Assembly (NCBI GenBank): GCA_934168275.1
Contig: CAKPNA010000008.1
Coordinates: 1 to 60,771, forward strand
Source: an uncultured Bacilli bacterium
Lineage (GTDB): Bacteria > Bacillota_I > Bacilli_A > RF39 > UBA660
Length of the DNA stretch: 60,771 bases
Direction: 5' to 3'
The stretch's first letter is position 1; each line of letters begins with the position of its first letter. The notes beneath the pieces are model-generated. The model was not told where the DNA came from. It made no database searches and saw only the letters and a list, made by a program, of their open reading frames with translations. The translations under genes and the position numbers were made by a program. Below, one piece after another: positions 49,533 through 59,002 of this stretch.

Positions 49533-51329
49533 ATGGATTACAATAAAATAAGAAACTTTTGTATAATTGCACATATTGATCATGGTAAAAGTACTTTAGC
49601 AGATAGAATATTAGAATACACTAATACTGTTAGTAAAAGAGAAATGAAAGATCAACTACTAGATAGTATGGATATTGAAAGAGAAAGAGGCATAACTATT
49701 AAATTAAATGCTGTTAGAATTAATTATAATGGTTATTTATTAAACTTAATTGATACTCCGGGGCATGTTGACTTTACCTATGAAGTATCAAGATCAATGG
49801 CTGCCTGTGAAGGCGCTATCTTAGTAGTAGATGCTTCACAAGGAATAGAAGCCCAAACTCTAGCCAATACTTATCTAGCACTTGAAAATAATCTAGATAT
49901 AATACCCGTTATTAATAAAATAGATTTACCAAATGCTGATATTGAACTTAGAAAAAAAGAATTAATGGATACATTTGGTTTTACAGAAGATGAAATAATC
50001 TTAACATCCGCTAAAACCGGAGTAGGAATAGATAAATTAGTTGAAGCCATTATCACTAAAATACCACCACCAATAGATAAATATAAAGATAATAAATTAA
50101 GATGTTTAATATTTGATAGTTATTTTGACTCATATCGCGGAGTAGTAGCGTTAATTAGAGTAGTATCTGGTACTGTTAAAAAAGGTGATAAAATAAAAAT
50201 GTTTACTACTAAAGCCACTTATGAAATAACTGAACTAGGTTATCATACTCCAGAAGAAACCAAAACAGATACCCTTAGTATTGGCGAAGTAGGTTATTTA
50301 TGTGGTAGCATTAAATCAATAGATACAGTATTAGTCGGAGATACTATAACTTTAGAAAGTGATAATCTAGATGAAGCCTTACCAGGATATAAGAAAATGA
50401 ACGCCATGGTTTTCTGCGGACTATATCCAATAGATTCTAAAAAATATCCATCATTAAGAGAAGCTCTAGAAAAACTAAAACTAAATGATTCATCACTCGT
50501 ATATGAACCAGAAACATCATCAACCTTAGGCTTTGGTTTTCGTTGCGGTTTCTTAGGATTATTGCACCTAGAAATTATTACTGAAAGAATTGAAAGAGAG
50601 TTTGGAGTAGAAATAATTGCTACTGCACCCTCTGTTAATTATGAAATAACCCTTACCTCAGGAGAAGTAATCTATGTTGATAATCCTGCTAATTTTCCTG
50701 ATAAAGTTAAAATAAAAGATATTAAAGAACCATATATTAAAACTAATATCTTCGTACCTAATAACTATATTGGTAGTATTATGGAACTATGCCAAGAAAA
50801 AAGAGGCAACTATATCAGTACGAAATATATCGATAGTCAAAGAGTAAGTATTCATTATGAAGTGCCTCTATCAGAAATAGTATATGACTTCTTTGATAAA
50901 CTAAAATCATATACGAAAGGCTATGCTTCATTTGACTATGAATTAATTGGTTATAAAGTTAGTGATTTAGTAAAAATGGATATATTATTAAATGGCGAAA
51001 TAGTAGATGCCCTAAGTGTTATTGTTCATAAAGATTTTGCTTATAAAAGAGGTAGAACCATAGTTGATAACTTAAAAGAAATAATTCCAAGACAAATGTT
51101 TGAAGTACCAATTCAAGCTGTAATAGGTAGTAAAGCTATTGCCCGAAGTGATATTAAAGCTATGCGTAAAAATGTTTTAGCCAAATGCTATGGTGGCGAT
51201 ATTACTAGAAAAAGAAAACTATTAGAGAAGCAAAAAGAAGGTAAAAAGAAAATGAAAACAATTGGCCATGTCGAAATACCAACTGATGCCTTCTTAAGTA
51301 TCTTAAAAGAAAATAATATTGGAGAATAA
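49533..51329 (+). CDS. lepA: Elongation factor 4 (LepA)
   Basis: A 598-residue translational GTPase acting on stalled or assembling ribosomes. It has G1 in IIAHIDHGKSTLADRI, G2 in ERERGITIKLNAV, G3 in LIDTPGHVDFTYEVS, G4 in PVINKIDLPNAD, and the LepA C-terminal domain with ARSDIKAMRKNVLAKCYGGD and RKRKLLEKQKEGKKKMK. ATG 49533 is chosen because AAGAAGGG at 49516-49523 is then about 9 bases away; ATG 49527 would be too close. It is followed after two bases by the RNB-like gene. Confidence 0.97.
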   Translation: MDYNKIRNFCIIAHIDHGKSTLADRILEYTNTVSKREMKDQLLDSMDIERERGITIKLNAVRINYNGYLLNLIDTPGHVDFTYEVSRSMAACEGAILVVDASQGIEAQTLANTYLALENNLDIIPVINKIDLPNADIELRKKELMDTFGFTEDEIILTSAKTGVGIDKLVEAIITKIPPPIDKYKDNKLRCLIFDSYFDSYRGVVALIRVVSGTVKKGDKIKMFTTKATYEITELGYHTPEETKTDTLSIGEVGYLCGSIKSIDTVLVGDTITLESDNLDEALPGYKKMNAMVFCGLYPIDSKKYPSLREALEKLKLNDSSLVYEPETSSTLGFGFRCGFLGLLHLEIITERIEREFGVEIIATAPSVNYEITLTSGEVIYVDNPANFPDKVKIKDIKEPYIKTNIFVPNNYIGSIMELCQEKRGNYISTKYIDSQRVSIHYEVPLSEIVYDFFDKLKSYTKGYASFDYELIGYKVSDLVKMDILLNGEIVDALSVIVHKDFAYKRGRTIVDNLKEIIPRQMFEVPIQAVIGSKAIARSDIKAMRKNVLAKCYGGDITRKRKLLEKQKEGKKKMKTIGHVEIPTDAFLSILKENNIGE

Positions 51330-51331
51330 CT

Positions 51332-53074
51332 ATGTCTTATATAGAACAAATATTTACTAGTATCCATGAATGCCTTGATAATATTGATTATATAAATGCT
51401 ATATCTTATATTGAAGATATCTATAATTATATTGATAAGTCAAACGATATCGAAGAATTAAAATATATCGATAAATTAGCTAGAAAATATGCTTATGCTA
51501 CTGTTCCAATAACGGCAATATATACTGAACAAGTAGGATATATCATCCATGCTTTGAAAAATATATCTATTCTTATTAGAAATAAAATTAAAGTTATAAA
51601 GAAAGAACAATACTATGAAGTAATAACTAAATTAATATATAATGAAAGAAGATTAGATTATATAAGAAAGATTCTAATGGATATTGATTATGATAATTAT
51701 ATAAAACATATATTTGAAGAACTATTAAATAATTATGTAGAACTAACTAATGAAGAAGATATTATGTATTATAGTAATGTTATTATGTTATTTTTAGAAT
51801 ATGATAAAGATAAATTACTAACAAGCAATAAAAGTAAATATATAAAACGCTTAAAAGAATATTTACCTAAAAAGCACATTAAAACTCTAGTTAGTTATCT
51901 AGAAGATAGTTATAAATTAGATCTTGAATACTTAGTTAGAAAATATAACGTTAATATTACTACAAGTTCTAGTGCTAAGAAAGAACATTTTACTACCCCA
52001 TATTATAATACCAAAAGAGTAGACTATACATATCTACCAACTATTAGTATTGATACACCAGGTAGTGAATGTTTAGATGATGCTATTAGTTTAGTAAAAA
52101 ATAGAGATGGTAGTTATTATCTATATGTCTTTATTACTGATATACCTAGTATCATTCCATTCTCTTCATATACCTTTAAAGAAGCCATTGAAAAGATGGA
52201 AACAAGATACTTAATAACTGGTCCAATAGAAATGTTTCCTAAATATTTATCATATGATATATGTTCTTTAAATAAATGTACTAAAAGATATGCTATATCT
52301 CATCGCTATTTAATAGATCCTAATTTTAATGTAGACTTATCAAGTTTATTAATTGAAGAATGTTATATATCAGTAAATAGTAATCTCGATTATAAACAAG
52401 CCGATAGAATCATAAGAGATGGTAGTAGAAAACATAGCTCTATGTTAAATAACTTATTAGAAGTCGCACTAATATTAAAAAAGGGTAGTAAAAGCAAAGA
52501 AGAATATCGTCGTCTTGAAAACAAATTTAACAAAAGCATTAATAGTGCTAGTAGATATTTAGATAGTTATATAAGTCCTAATATTGTTCAAGAACTAATG
52601 GTACTAGTTAATTATACTAAACCATTATATATGCAAATGCATGGTATTCCATATCTTTATCGTAATAATATTGACTTTGATATGGAATTATTAACTAGGG
52701 ATCTCCAAGATTCATTAGAAAAATTAAAAGTATATAGTAAAAGTGATTATAATAAAATACTTGCTGTCATCCAGCAAAAGTATATGCACTGTTTCTTCTC
52801 AAGAGAATGTTTAGGTCATAAAGGACTAGATTGTGATGCTTATGCTTGGACTAGTTCTCCCGGAAGAAGAGCTCCTGATTCTATAAATCAATATATCGAA
52901 CATCAAACACTATTTGGTGAAAAGTTAATGGATAAAACTATTTATGAATTAGAAGAGTTTGTCGATGAAACCGCTACTTATTTTAATGGCTTAGCTGTTA
53001 GGAATGACAACTTTAATCAAGAATATAATTACTTAGTAAAAAAGAAAAAGTTAGTAGGAAGTGAAAGAAAATGA
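51332..53074 (+). CDS. Divergent RNB-domain (RNase II/R-like) protein
   Basis: A 580-residue protein. Residues 1-225 are a helical region that I do not recognise. From about 228 an RNB-like catalytic domain begins: TISIDTPGSECLDDAISLVK aligns with the RNB motif, with Asp241, Asp249 and Asp250 kept but Cys247 where the second catalytic Asp normally stands. Later motifs follow: DICSLNKCTKRYAISHRYLI, QELMVLVNYTKPLYMQ and TSSPGRRAPDSINQYIEHQ. Cold-shock and S1 RNA-binding domains are absent. RNB enzymes degrade RNA 3' to 5'. The gene lies between lepA and miaB, overlapping miaB by four bases, so a role linked to translation or tRNA is plausible. Confidence 0.72.
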   Translation: MSYIEQIFTSIHECLDNIDYINAISYIEDIYNYIDKSNDIEELKYIDKLARKYAYATVPITAIYTEQVGYIIHALKNISILIRNKIKVIKKEQYYEVITKLIYNERRLDYIRKILMDIDYDNYIKHIFEELLNNYVELTNEEDIMYYSNVIMLFLEYDKDKLLTSNKSKYIKRLKEYLPKKHIKTLVSYLEDSYKLDLEYLVRKYNVNITTSSSAKKEHFTTPYYNTKRVDYTYLPTISIDTPGSECLDDAISLVKNRDGSYYLYVFITDIPSIIPFSSYTFKEAIEKMETRYLITGPIEMFPKYLSYDICSLNKCTKRYAISHRYLIDPNFNVDLSSLLIEECYISVNSNLDYKQADRIIRDGSRKHSSMLNNLLEVALILKKGSKSKEEYRRLENKFNKSINSASRYLDSYISPNIVQELMVLVNYTKPLYMQMHGIPYLYRNNIDFDMELLTRDLQDSLEKLKVYSKSDYNKILAVIQQKYMHCFFSRECLGHKGLDCDAYAWTSSPGRRAPDSINQYIEHQTLFGEKLMDKTIYELEEFVDETATYFNGLAVRNDNFNQEYNYLVKKKKLVGSERK

Positions 53075-54489
53075 ATTTACCAAATTTAAAAGAAGCAAGA
53101 ATAAGAAGTGGAAAGAAGTCAACTGTTTATCGTAATGACTATGAAATACCACAAAGTATTAAAGATTATGGAATAGGTAAGAAGTATTATATGTTAACTT
53201 ATGGTTGTCAAATGAACGTTCATGATTCAGAAAACATCAAAGCTATCCTAGAAGATTTAAAATATACTGAAACAACCGAAATGGAAGATGCTAATATTAT
53301 TGTCTTAAATACTTGTGCCATTAGAGAAAATGCCCACAATAAAGTAATTGGAATGTTAGGAAGAATTAAACATTTAAAAGAAAGTAGAGAAGACTTTATT
53401 ACCGTATTCTGTGGTTGTATGGCTCAAGAAGAAACTATTGCTAATCTATTAAAAGATAAATATAAATGGGTCGATATTGTTATGGGTACGCATAATATTC
53501 ATAAATTACCTATCTATCTAGAACAAGTAATAACTAAAAAACAACCATTATTAGAAGTATTCTCTAAAGAAGGAGATATAATTGAAAATATTCCTGTTAA
53601 AAGAGATAGTAAATATAAAGCATGGGTAAATATTATGTATGGTTGTGATAAGTTCTGTACGTATTGCATTGTTCCCTATACTAGAGGAAAGCAAAGAAGT
53701 AGATTACCAGAAGATATAATTAAAGAAGTTAAAGATTTAGTAAAAGATAATTATCAAGAAGTAACGCTTCTTGGTCAAAATGTTAATGCTTATGGTAAAG
53801 ACTTAGATATTAATTATAATATGGCTAACTTACTAGAAGACGTTGCTAAAACTAATATTCCAAGAATTAGATTTGTCACTTCTCATCCATGGGATTTTAC
53901 TGATGAAATGTTAGATATCATTGCTAAATATGATAACATCATGCCATATATTCACTTACCAATCCAATCAGGTAGTGATAGGATCTTAAAACTAATGGGT
54001 AGAAAATATACTAAAGAAGAATATATAACACTATTTAATAAAATAAAAGAAAAAATACCAAACGTTGCTATATCTACTGATATTATTGTTGGTTTTCCAG
54101 GAGAAACTGAAGAAGACTTTAACGAAACATTAGATGTTGTAAATAAACTAAAATATGATTTAGCATACACCTTCATTTTTTCTAAAAGAGAAGGCACACC
54201 AGCTGCTAGTATGGAAGATAAAGTAAGCGAAGAAGAAAAACACGAAAGATTAGCTAAATTAAATGAATTAGTAAATAAATATGCTCTAGAAAATAATCAA
54301 AAATACCTAAATAAAGTTGTCCCTGTCCTAGTAGAAGGCCCAAGTGATAAAGAAGGTAAATTAATGGGTTATACGGATAACATGAAACTAGTTAACGTTG
54401 CCGCTGATGAAAGTTATATTGGTAAAATAATTAATGTTAAAATAACAGAAGTAAAGACTTGGTCTTTAGAAGGTACTATTAATGATTGA
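53071..54489 (+). CDS. miaB: tRNA-2-methylthio-N6-dimethylallyladenosine synthase
   Basis: A 472-residue radical-SAM methylthiotransferase that converts i6A37 to ms2i6A37 in tRNAs. The N-terminal UPF0004 domain has the three cluster cysteines (YGCQMNVHDSE, LNTCAIRENA, CGCMAQEE). The radical-SAM site is YGCDKFCTYCIVPYTRG. The SPYLHLPIQSGS equivalent reads MPYIHLPIQSGSDRIL, and a C-terminal TRAM domain is present. It overlaps the RNB gene (ATGA) and the next gene by 8 bases. Motifs distinguish it from MtaB and RimO. Confidence 0.95.
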   Translation: MNLPNLKEARIRSGKKSTVYRNDYEIPQSIKDYGIGKKYYMLTYGCQMNVHDSENIKAILEDLKYTETTEMEDANIIVLNTCAIRENAHNKVIGMLGRIKHLKESREDFITVFCGCMAQEETIANLLKDKYKWVDIVMGTHNIHKLPIYLEQVITKKQPLLEVFSKEGDIIENIPVKRDSKYKAWVNIMYGCDKFCTYCIVPYTRGKQRSRLPEDIIKEVKDLVKDNYQEVTLLGQNVNAYGKDLDINYNMANLLEDVAKTNIPRIRFVTSHPWDFTDEMLDIIAKYDNIMPYIHLPIQSGSDRILKLMGRKYTKEEYITLFNKIKEKIPNVAISTDIIVGFPGETEEDFNETLDVVNKLKYDLAYTFIFSKREGTPAASMEDKVSEEEKHERLAKLNELVNKYALENNQKYLNKVVPVLVEGPSDKEGKLMGYTDNMKLVNVAADESYIGKIINVKITEVKTWSLEGTIND

Positions 54490-54814
54490 AAATAGTATTA
54501 GTGAATTATTTAATTCTATTGAATCATCACCGGAATATCAAGAATATCAAAAAATAAAAGAAATCTTAGAAAGCGACCAAGAAGTACTATCTTTAGTTGA
54601 TGAAATTAAAAAATTGCAAAAAAAATCTACAGTTTTAGAATATAATAATGACCCCCAATATTTAGAATTAGATAAAGAAATAGAACAAAAAGTTAAAAAG
54701 TTAAACGAAATGCCTGCGTATATTAAATATCTGCAAGCTATGGAAGATTTTAACCAAGTGTTAAAGATGAGTTCTTCATTAATATCTAATTATGTTGATG
54801 ATATTGTAAAATAA
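54482..54814 (+). CDS. ricA: YlbF/YmcA family protein (RicA-like)
   Basis: A 110-residue helical protein of the Com_YlbF family, with SSPEYQEYQKIKEILESDQE and MPAYIKYLQAMEDFNQVLK. In Bacillus, RicA (YmcA) lies directly after miaB, as here, and forms the RicA-RicF-RicT complex, which carries iron-sulfur clusters and affects MiaB and RNase Y processing. RicA is the likelier name because of the neighbour; YlbF is the alternative. Confidence 0.82.
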   Translation: MIENSISELFNSIESSPEYQEYQKIKEILESDQEVLSLVDEIKKLQKKSTVLEYNNDPQYLELDKEIEQKVKKLNEMPAYIKYLQAMEDFNQVLKMSSSLISNYVDDIVK

Positions 54815-54839
54815 CGTACCACATTGATACGTTATTTTT
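54807..54839. terminator. Bidirectional terminator between ricA and the GH3 gene
   Basis: AATAACGTA (about 54810-54818) pairs with TACGTTATT (54828-54836) and has A and T runs on either side, so it can stop transcription from both converging genes. The stop codons of both genes lie inside the stem. Confidence 0.8.
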
Positions 54840-56187
54840 GATTGGTAGTAAACATCATACCCTTATAATACTTCCATGCTATAACCCTTAAAGCCATATT
54901 ATCAATATCTTGCGTACTTATGGTATTATCTTTAATAGCAGCTTTAATCTTACTAATATCACTAACATAATCTTTAGTAATTATTAAATCATTACCCGCG
55001 ATAATTGCTTTAATCACTGCATCATCAATATTCTTAACTGCTCCCATATCTAAACTATCCGTAATAATTATTCCTGTAAATTTAAGATTATTACGAAGAA
55101 TATCAACGACATCTTTAGATAGACTAGCCGGATTATCTTTATCAATACTAGAAACGATATTATGACTCATCATCACTGCCTCGGCACCTGCTTTAATACC
55201 TTCTTCAAAAGGAGGAATATCTACATTAACAATATCTGCATAATCTTTGGTATTAGTTGAAGTACCCGTATGTGTATCGCCACTACTACCATATCCTGGA
55301 AAATGTTTAAGAACATATGATACGGAAGTACCTTTACTAGCTTCAATTACTGTTTTAGCATACTGTGCAGTAATATCGGTATTCTGTCCCAAACTACGTG
55401 GATAAATATAATCACTACTATTAGTTGATACATCCACAACCGGTGCTAGGTTAAGATTAATACCAAGATTCTTTAAAACCTTACTCTTATTCTTAGTATC
55501 AGTACTAATTCTATCCAAACCACCAGCTTTATATAATTCCTGAGGTGATAAAAACTTACTATCTACTAGATTCTTATTACTACTAACCCTAACAACATTG
55601 CCACCTTCCTCATCAACCGCCGTGAGTAGGGGAATATTACTATTCTTTTGTAAATTATTCATCATTGTTATAACATCATCTTTAGACTTATCCTTAAAAT
55701 CATCTTCAAAGAATACAAAACCCGCAAAATGATATTTCTTCACATCATCTATAGCCTTATCTTTAGCATATTCAACTAATAATATCTGACCAATCTTTTC
55801 ATCAATTGACATATTATCTAACTTTTCTTTAGCTAACTTATAATATTTACTAAACATACTATCACTAACTGAAGTATTAGTGCGCTTTACCCCTTTAGGA
55901 GTCACACTATAATCAACAACTTCTACTTTCTGCACATCCATGTTTTTATCTAATAATCCTGTATATTTAAGCATAACACTATCTCCAACACTAAGTTCCA
56001 TAACATCTAAAATAAACGTATAAAGATTATTTTCTTTATCTTGAATAGTAATCATACCCTCATTCTTCTCAACAATAACCCCTAATATCTCTGACTCAGT
56101 ATTATCTTTCTTAAAACTAGATACTAATACTAAACAAATAGTAGTTAATAAGATAATACCTATACTAATAATTAACTTCTTATTCAC
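54832..56187 (-). CDS. nagZ: Glycoside hydrolase family 3 beta-N-acetylhexosaminidase
   Basis: A 451-residue exported or anchored enzyme. An N-terminal membrane helix (residues 4-24) is followed by a small beta domain (about 30-95) and a GH3 barrel. It has AVDEEGGNVVRVS, NLNLAPVVDVST, KHFPGYGSSGDTHTG with the His/Asp acid-base motif typical of NagZ-type enzymes, and IIITDSLDMGAV with the nucleophile Asp. It removes terminal GlcNAc from cell-wall fragments. It is convergent with ricA and divergent from fmt. The extracellular position suggests muropeptide salvage at the surface. Confidence 0.92.
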   Translation of the reverse strand: MNKKLIISIGIILLTTICLVLVSSFKKDNTESEILGVIVEKNEGMITIQDKENNLYTFILDVMELSVGDSVMLKYTGLLDKNMDVQKVEVVDYSVTPKGVKRTNTSVSDSMFSKYYKLAKEKLDNMSIDEKIGQILLVEYAKDKAIDDVKKYHFAGFVFFEDDFKDKSKDDVITMMNNLQKNSNIPLLTAVDEEGGNVVRVSSNKNLVDSKFLSPQELYKAGGLDRISTDTKNKSKVLKNLGINLNLAPVVDVSTNSSDYIYPRSLGQNTDITAQYAKTVIEASKGTSVSYVLKHFPGYGSSGDTHTGTSTNTKDYADIVNVDIPPFEEGIKAGAEAVMMSHNIVSSIDKDNPASLSKDVVDILRNNLKFTGIIITDSLDMGAVKNIDDAVIKAIIAGNDLIITKDYVSDISKIKAAIKDNTISTQDIDNMALRVIAWKYYKGMMFTTNQK

Positions 56188-56294
56188 TATACATCACCTA
56201 ATTAAGTATATTAATATAATAAAACATTTATACAACATAATAGTTTCTTTTTAATAATAAATAGTGTATAATCATTTTAGGAGATTGTGAGATA

Positions 56295-57230
56295 ATGAAA
56301 GATAAAAAAGTAGTATTTATGGGAACTCCAACATTCGCTGTTCCTATCTTAAAATATTTAATAGAAGCTACCAATGTTGTACTAGTAGTTTCTCAACCTA
56401 ATAGAGAAAAAGACCGTAAAGGTAATTTAATAGATACCCCTATAAAAGCTTTAGCAGACACTTATAACATTCCTGTTTTTCAACCTAATAAAATAAAAGA
56501 AGAGTATCAGTATATTATAGATTATCAACCCGATATAATTATAACATGTGCCTATGGCCAAATAATCCCTATTGAATTATTAGAGTATCCCAAATATAAA
56601 TGTATTAATATTCATGGATCATTACTTCCTAAATATCGCGGAGGTGCACCTATTCATCATGCGATTATTGATGGCGAGAAAGAAACCGGTATTACTATAA
56701 TGTATATGGATAAGAAAATGGATAGTGGTGATATTATAAGCAAACGTTCTATATCAATTGGAGAAAATGATACCCTAGACTATATATATAATGAAATGTC
56801 TAATCTTGGAATGGAACTACTAAAAGATACCTTACCATCAATATTTAATAATACTAATACGAGAATTAAACAAGATGAAAACTTAGTATCATTTGGTCTA
56901 AACATCACTAAAGAAGAAGAAAAGATAAACTTTAATAGAACAGCCCGTGATATTCACAATCAAATTAGAGGACTAAGTAGTATTCCTGGAGCATATTGCT
57001 TATATAACGATAAAAGAATGAAAGTATATGGCTCAGTATTAACTACCTTAAAATCAAAAGGAACACCAGGTATGATTGTATCTACTGATAAACAAGGTAT
57101 CTATGTGAATACTAAAGATTATCAAATAATCTTAACAGATATTAAAGCCGAAGGGAAAAAACGTTGCTTAGTTAAAGACTATCTAAACGGTATAGATAAA
57201 AAAGAATTAATAGGATGTGTACTAAAATGA
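56295..57230 (+). CDS. fmt: Methionyl-tRNA formyltransferase
   Basis: A 311-residue enzyme that formylates initiator Met-tRNA. It has VVFMGTPTFAVPILKYL, the catalytic stretch NIHGSLLPKYRGGAPIHHAI with Asn-His, TGITIMYMDKKMDSGDII, and the C-terminal OB domain with RDIHNQIRGLSSIPGAY. Length is normal. AGGAGATTGTGAG precedes the ATG. Its stop overlaps the next ATG (AATGA), so the following small gene is co-translated. def and priA, common neighbours, are absent. Confidence 0.96.
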   Translation: MKDKKVVFMGTPTFAVPILKYLIEATNVVLVVSQPNREKDRKGNLIDTPIKALADTYNIPVFQPNKIKEEYQYIIDYQPDIIITCAYGQIIPIELLEYPKYKCINIHGSLLPKYRGGAPIHHAIIDGEKETGITIMYMDKKMDSGDIISKRSISIGENDTLDYIYNEMSNLGMELLKDTLPSIFNNTNTRIKQDENLVSFGLNITKEEEKINFNRTARDIHNQIRGLSSIPGAYCLYNDKRMKVYGSVLTTLKSKGTPGMIVSTDKQGIYVNTKDYQIILTDIKAEGKKRCLVKDYLNGIDKKELIGCVLK

Positions 57231-57868
57231 AAGAATTTTTAAAAAAGATGAAAGATCCCAAATATCAACTTTTTGGCTATCTACTAGGAATCTTTGTTAT
57301 ATATATCATATCTATGTGTCTATCTAAAAATAATAGTAATAATACAAATACTATTAATAATGATAAAGATAAACCTAATACTACTGATAACCAAGTACTA
57401 GAGTTTCTAAATAATCAAGAAGACTATACTTATGATTTTAAATATGTTTTAAAAGTAAATTATCAAACTATTACTTATCAAGGTCAAAAGACTAATAATG
57501 AAGAATATATAACTATCGAAGATAACTCCTACTTAATAAAGGATGGTCTTACATATATTAAATCTGATGATATTTATCAAATATATAATGATAATATCTA
57601 TACAAATAAAATGAATCTATTTACTAATGGTAAAATCTTAACTAATTATATTAATAAAGGTTATTTAAAAGATAATACTTACTTAATTAATTTAAAAGAT
57701 ATTATTTATAATTATGAAGATAATGATTATATTGAAGTGAGTAGTAATATATCTAATAATGAATATATTATAAATATTGAATGTAAAGATTATCTAAACT
57801 ATATTTATAAAGATATTGAAAATGCTGATATTGAACTAATTTATAGTAATATTGTAAAGAAATCATAG
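57227..57868 (+). CDS. Small anchored hypothetical protein after fmt
   Basis: A 213-residue protein with one membrane helix (about residues 17-36) and an Asn/Thr-rich linker, then an outer beta-rich domain full of Tyr, Asn and Asp (DDIYQIYNDNIYTNKMNLFT). I do not recognise a family. The ATG overlaps the fmt stop by four bases, which supports the start; an earlier in-frame ATG at 57215 lies inside fmt. The unusual coupling to fmt may only ensure expression. A terminator follows. Confidence 0.6.
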   Translation: MKEFLKKMKDPKYQLFGYLLGIFVIYIISMCLSKNNSNNTNTINNDKDKPNTTDNQVLEFLNNQEDYTYDFKYVLKVNYQTITYQGQKTNNEEYITIEDNSYLIKDGLTYIKSDDIYQIYNDNIYTNKMNLFTNGKILTNYINKGYLKDNTYLINLKDIIYNYEDNDYIEVSSNISNNEYIINIECKDYLNYIYKDIENADIELIYSNIVKKS

Positions 57869-57884
57869 GGTTTCTTTTTTTTTT
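57856..57884 (+). terminator. Intrinsic terminator after the 57227 gene
   Basis: AAAGAAA (57856-57862) pairs with TTTCTTT (57871-57877), followed by a long T run to 57884. The stem is AT-rich. Confidence 0.6.
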
Positions 57885-57976
57885 GCCATTATTATAACGA
57901 ACAAATGTCTTAATTTGACAAAAGCAAGTGATTATGGTATAATTCAAAATGGTTTTGGTACTTAGGGGGAATAGGT

Positions 57977-58396
57977 ATGAAAAATTATTACACAATCGAA
58001 TATATAAACGAGAATGAGTTTAAAAAGAAAGAAAAATCAGTCAAGAAATATAATATGTTGGCTTATAAAAAATTAATATTTGACTATTATCCATCTTTAA
58101 AAGAAGGTGAATTTAAAGGAGTAGCCGTATCTATTAATAAAAAAGATGATATTGTTAAATATGAATTAAAATTACCAACAGATATAATGTTTGCTAAAGT
58201 TCATGGCGAAATGATCCTTCACTATACAGTATATAATAAACAAAAAACAGTTATTTTAGATACAATTACACCAGAAGAAATATTATCTGAAGGTCATCAG
58301 AAAGAATTAACAACCTATAAAGGTGTTATGATATCTAAAAGTCATGCTGATAAAGATATGTTTAAAATAAACTTACTAAATATGCTAGAAAAATAA
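57977..58396 (+). CDS. Hypothetical soluble protein
   Basis: A 139-residue protein, soluble and rich in Lys/Glu, with no signal peptide. It contains YNMLAYKKLIFDYYPSLKEG and PTDIMFAKVHGEMILHYTVY. I do not recognise the family. TTAGGGGGAATAG upstream gives a strong ribosome site, and TATAAT near 57938 a promoter. It stands between fmt and an HD hydrolase gene with gaps on both sides, so no operon partner is evident. Confidence 0.55.
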   Translation: MKNYYTIEYINENEFKKKEKSVKKYNMLAYKKLIFDYYPSLKEGEFKGVAVSINKKDDIVKYELKLPTDIMFAKVHGEMILHYTVYNKQKTVILDTITPEEILSEGHQKELTTYKGVMISKSHADKDMFKINLLNMLEK

Positions 58397-58458
58397 CTCA
58401 GCAAATTATATAATAAAAAATTATATCTCTTAATATAATAATAGAGTAGGAAGATAAT

Positions 58459-58968
58459 ATGAAATTTTTAGAAAACGATGAGTTTAATATGTTAACATAT
58501 GATATAATGCAAAACGAAGAATTTTTAAAATTAAATGGTTATGTTCATCACGGCTTAACTAGAATGGATCATTCTCTTCGTGTTGCATATTATTCATATT
58601 TAGTAGCAAAAATTCTCAAACTAGATTATAAGGAAGTAGCTGTCGGAGCACTTTTACATGACTTCTTTCATGAAGATTATGAAGAAATACCAATGAGAAT
58701 CTATAGTATGTTCACGCACGCTAAAAAATCACTAAAAAACTCTAGTGAATTATTTGAACTAAGTGATATGGAGAAAGATATTATTGAAGCCCATATGTTT
58801 CCAATATCATTTTACAAACCACCTAAATATTTAGAAAGTTGGTTAGTAAGCATTGTTGATAAAATGTGCGCCGTATATGAATTTAGTCTTCAAAGCAGAA
58901 AAGTACTAACTCGCAAACATGCTTGTGAAGCAGTGTTAACAATTTCATTAATTAGTCAGTTAATATAA
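58459..58968 (+). CDS. HD-domain phosphohydrolase
   Basis: A 169-residue HD-superfamily protein with the intact metal motif: His in RMDHSLRVAYYSYLVAKIL, His-Asp in GALLHDFFHED and the following helices with IEAHMFPIS and SIVDKMCAVYEF carrying the last Asp. This small family in Firmicutes hydrolyses phosphate esters of unknown nucleotides. AGTAGGAAG precedes the ATG. Unlike the protein at 11704 the His-Asp pair is canonical. Confidence 0.85.
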   Translation: MKFLENDEFNMLTYDIMQNEEFLKLNGYVHHGLTRMDHSLRVAYYSYLVAKILKLDYKEVAVGALLHDFFHEDYEEIPMRIYSMFTHAKKSLKNSSELFELSDMEKDIIEAHMFPISFYKPPKYLESWLVSIVDKMCAVYEFSLQSRKVLTRKHACEAVLTISLISQLI

Positions 58969-59002
58969 AATCAAGGTTAAAATCTTAACCTTGATTATTT
59001 TT
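58969..59002. terminator. Bidirectional terminator after the HD gene
   Basis: AATCAAGGTTAA (58969-58980) pairs perfectly with TTAACCTTGATT (58985-58996) and is flanked by T and A runs. It serves the HD gene and the converging phosphoesterase gene. Confidence 0.85.
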
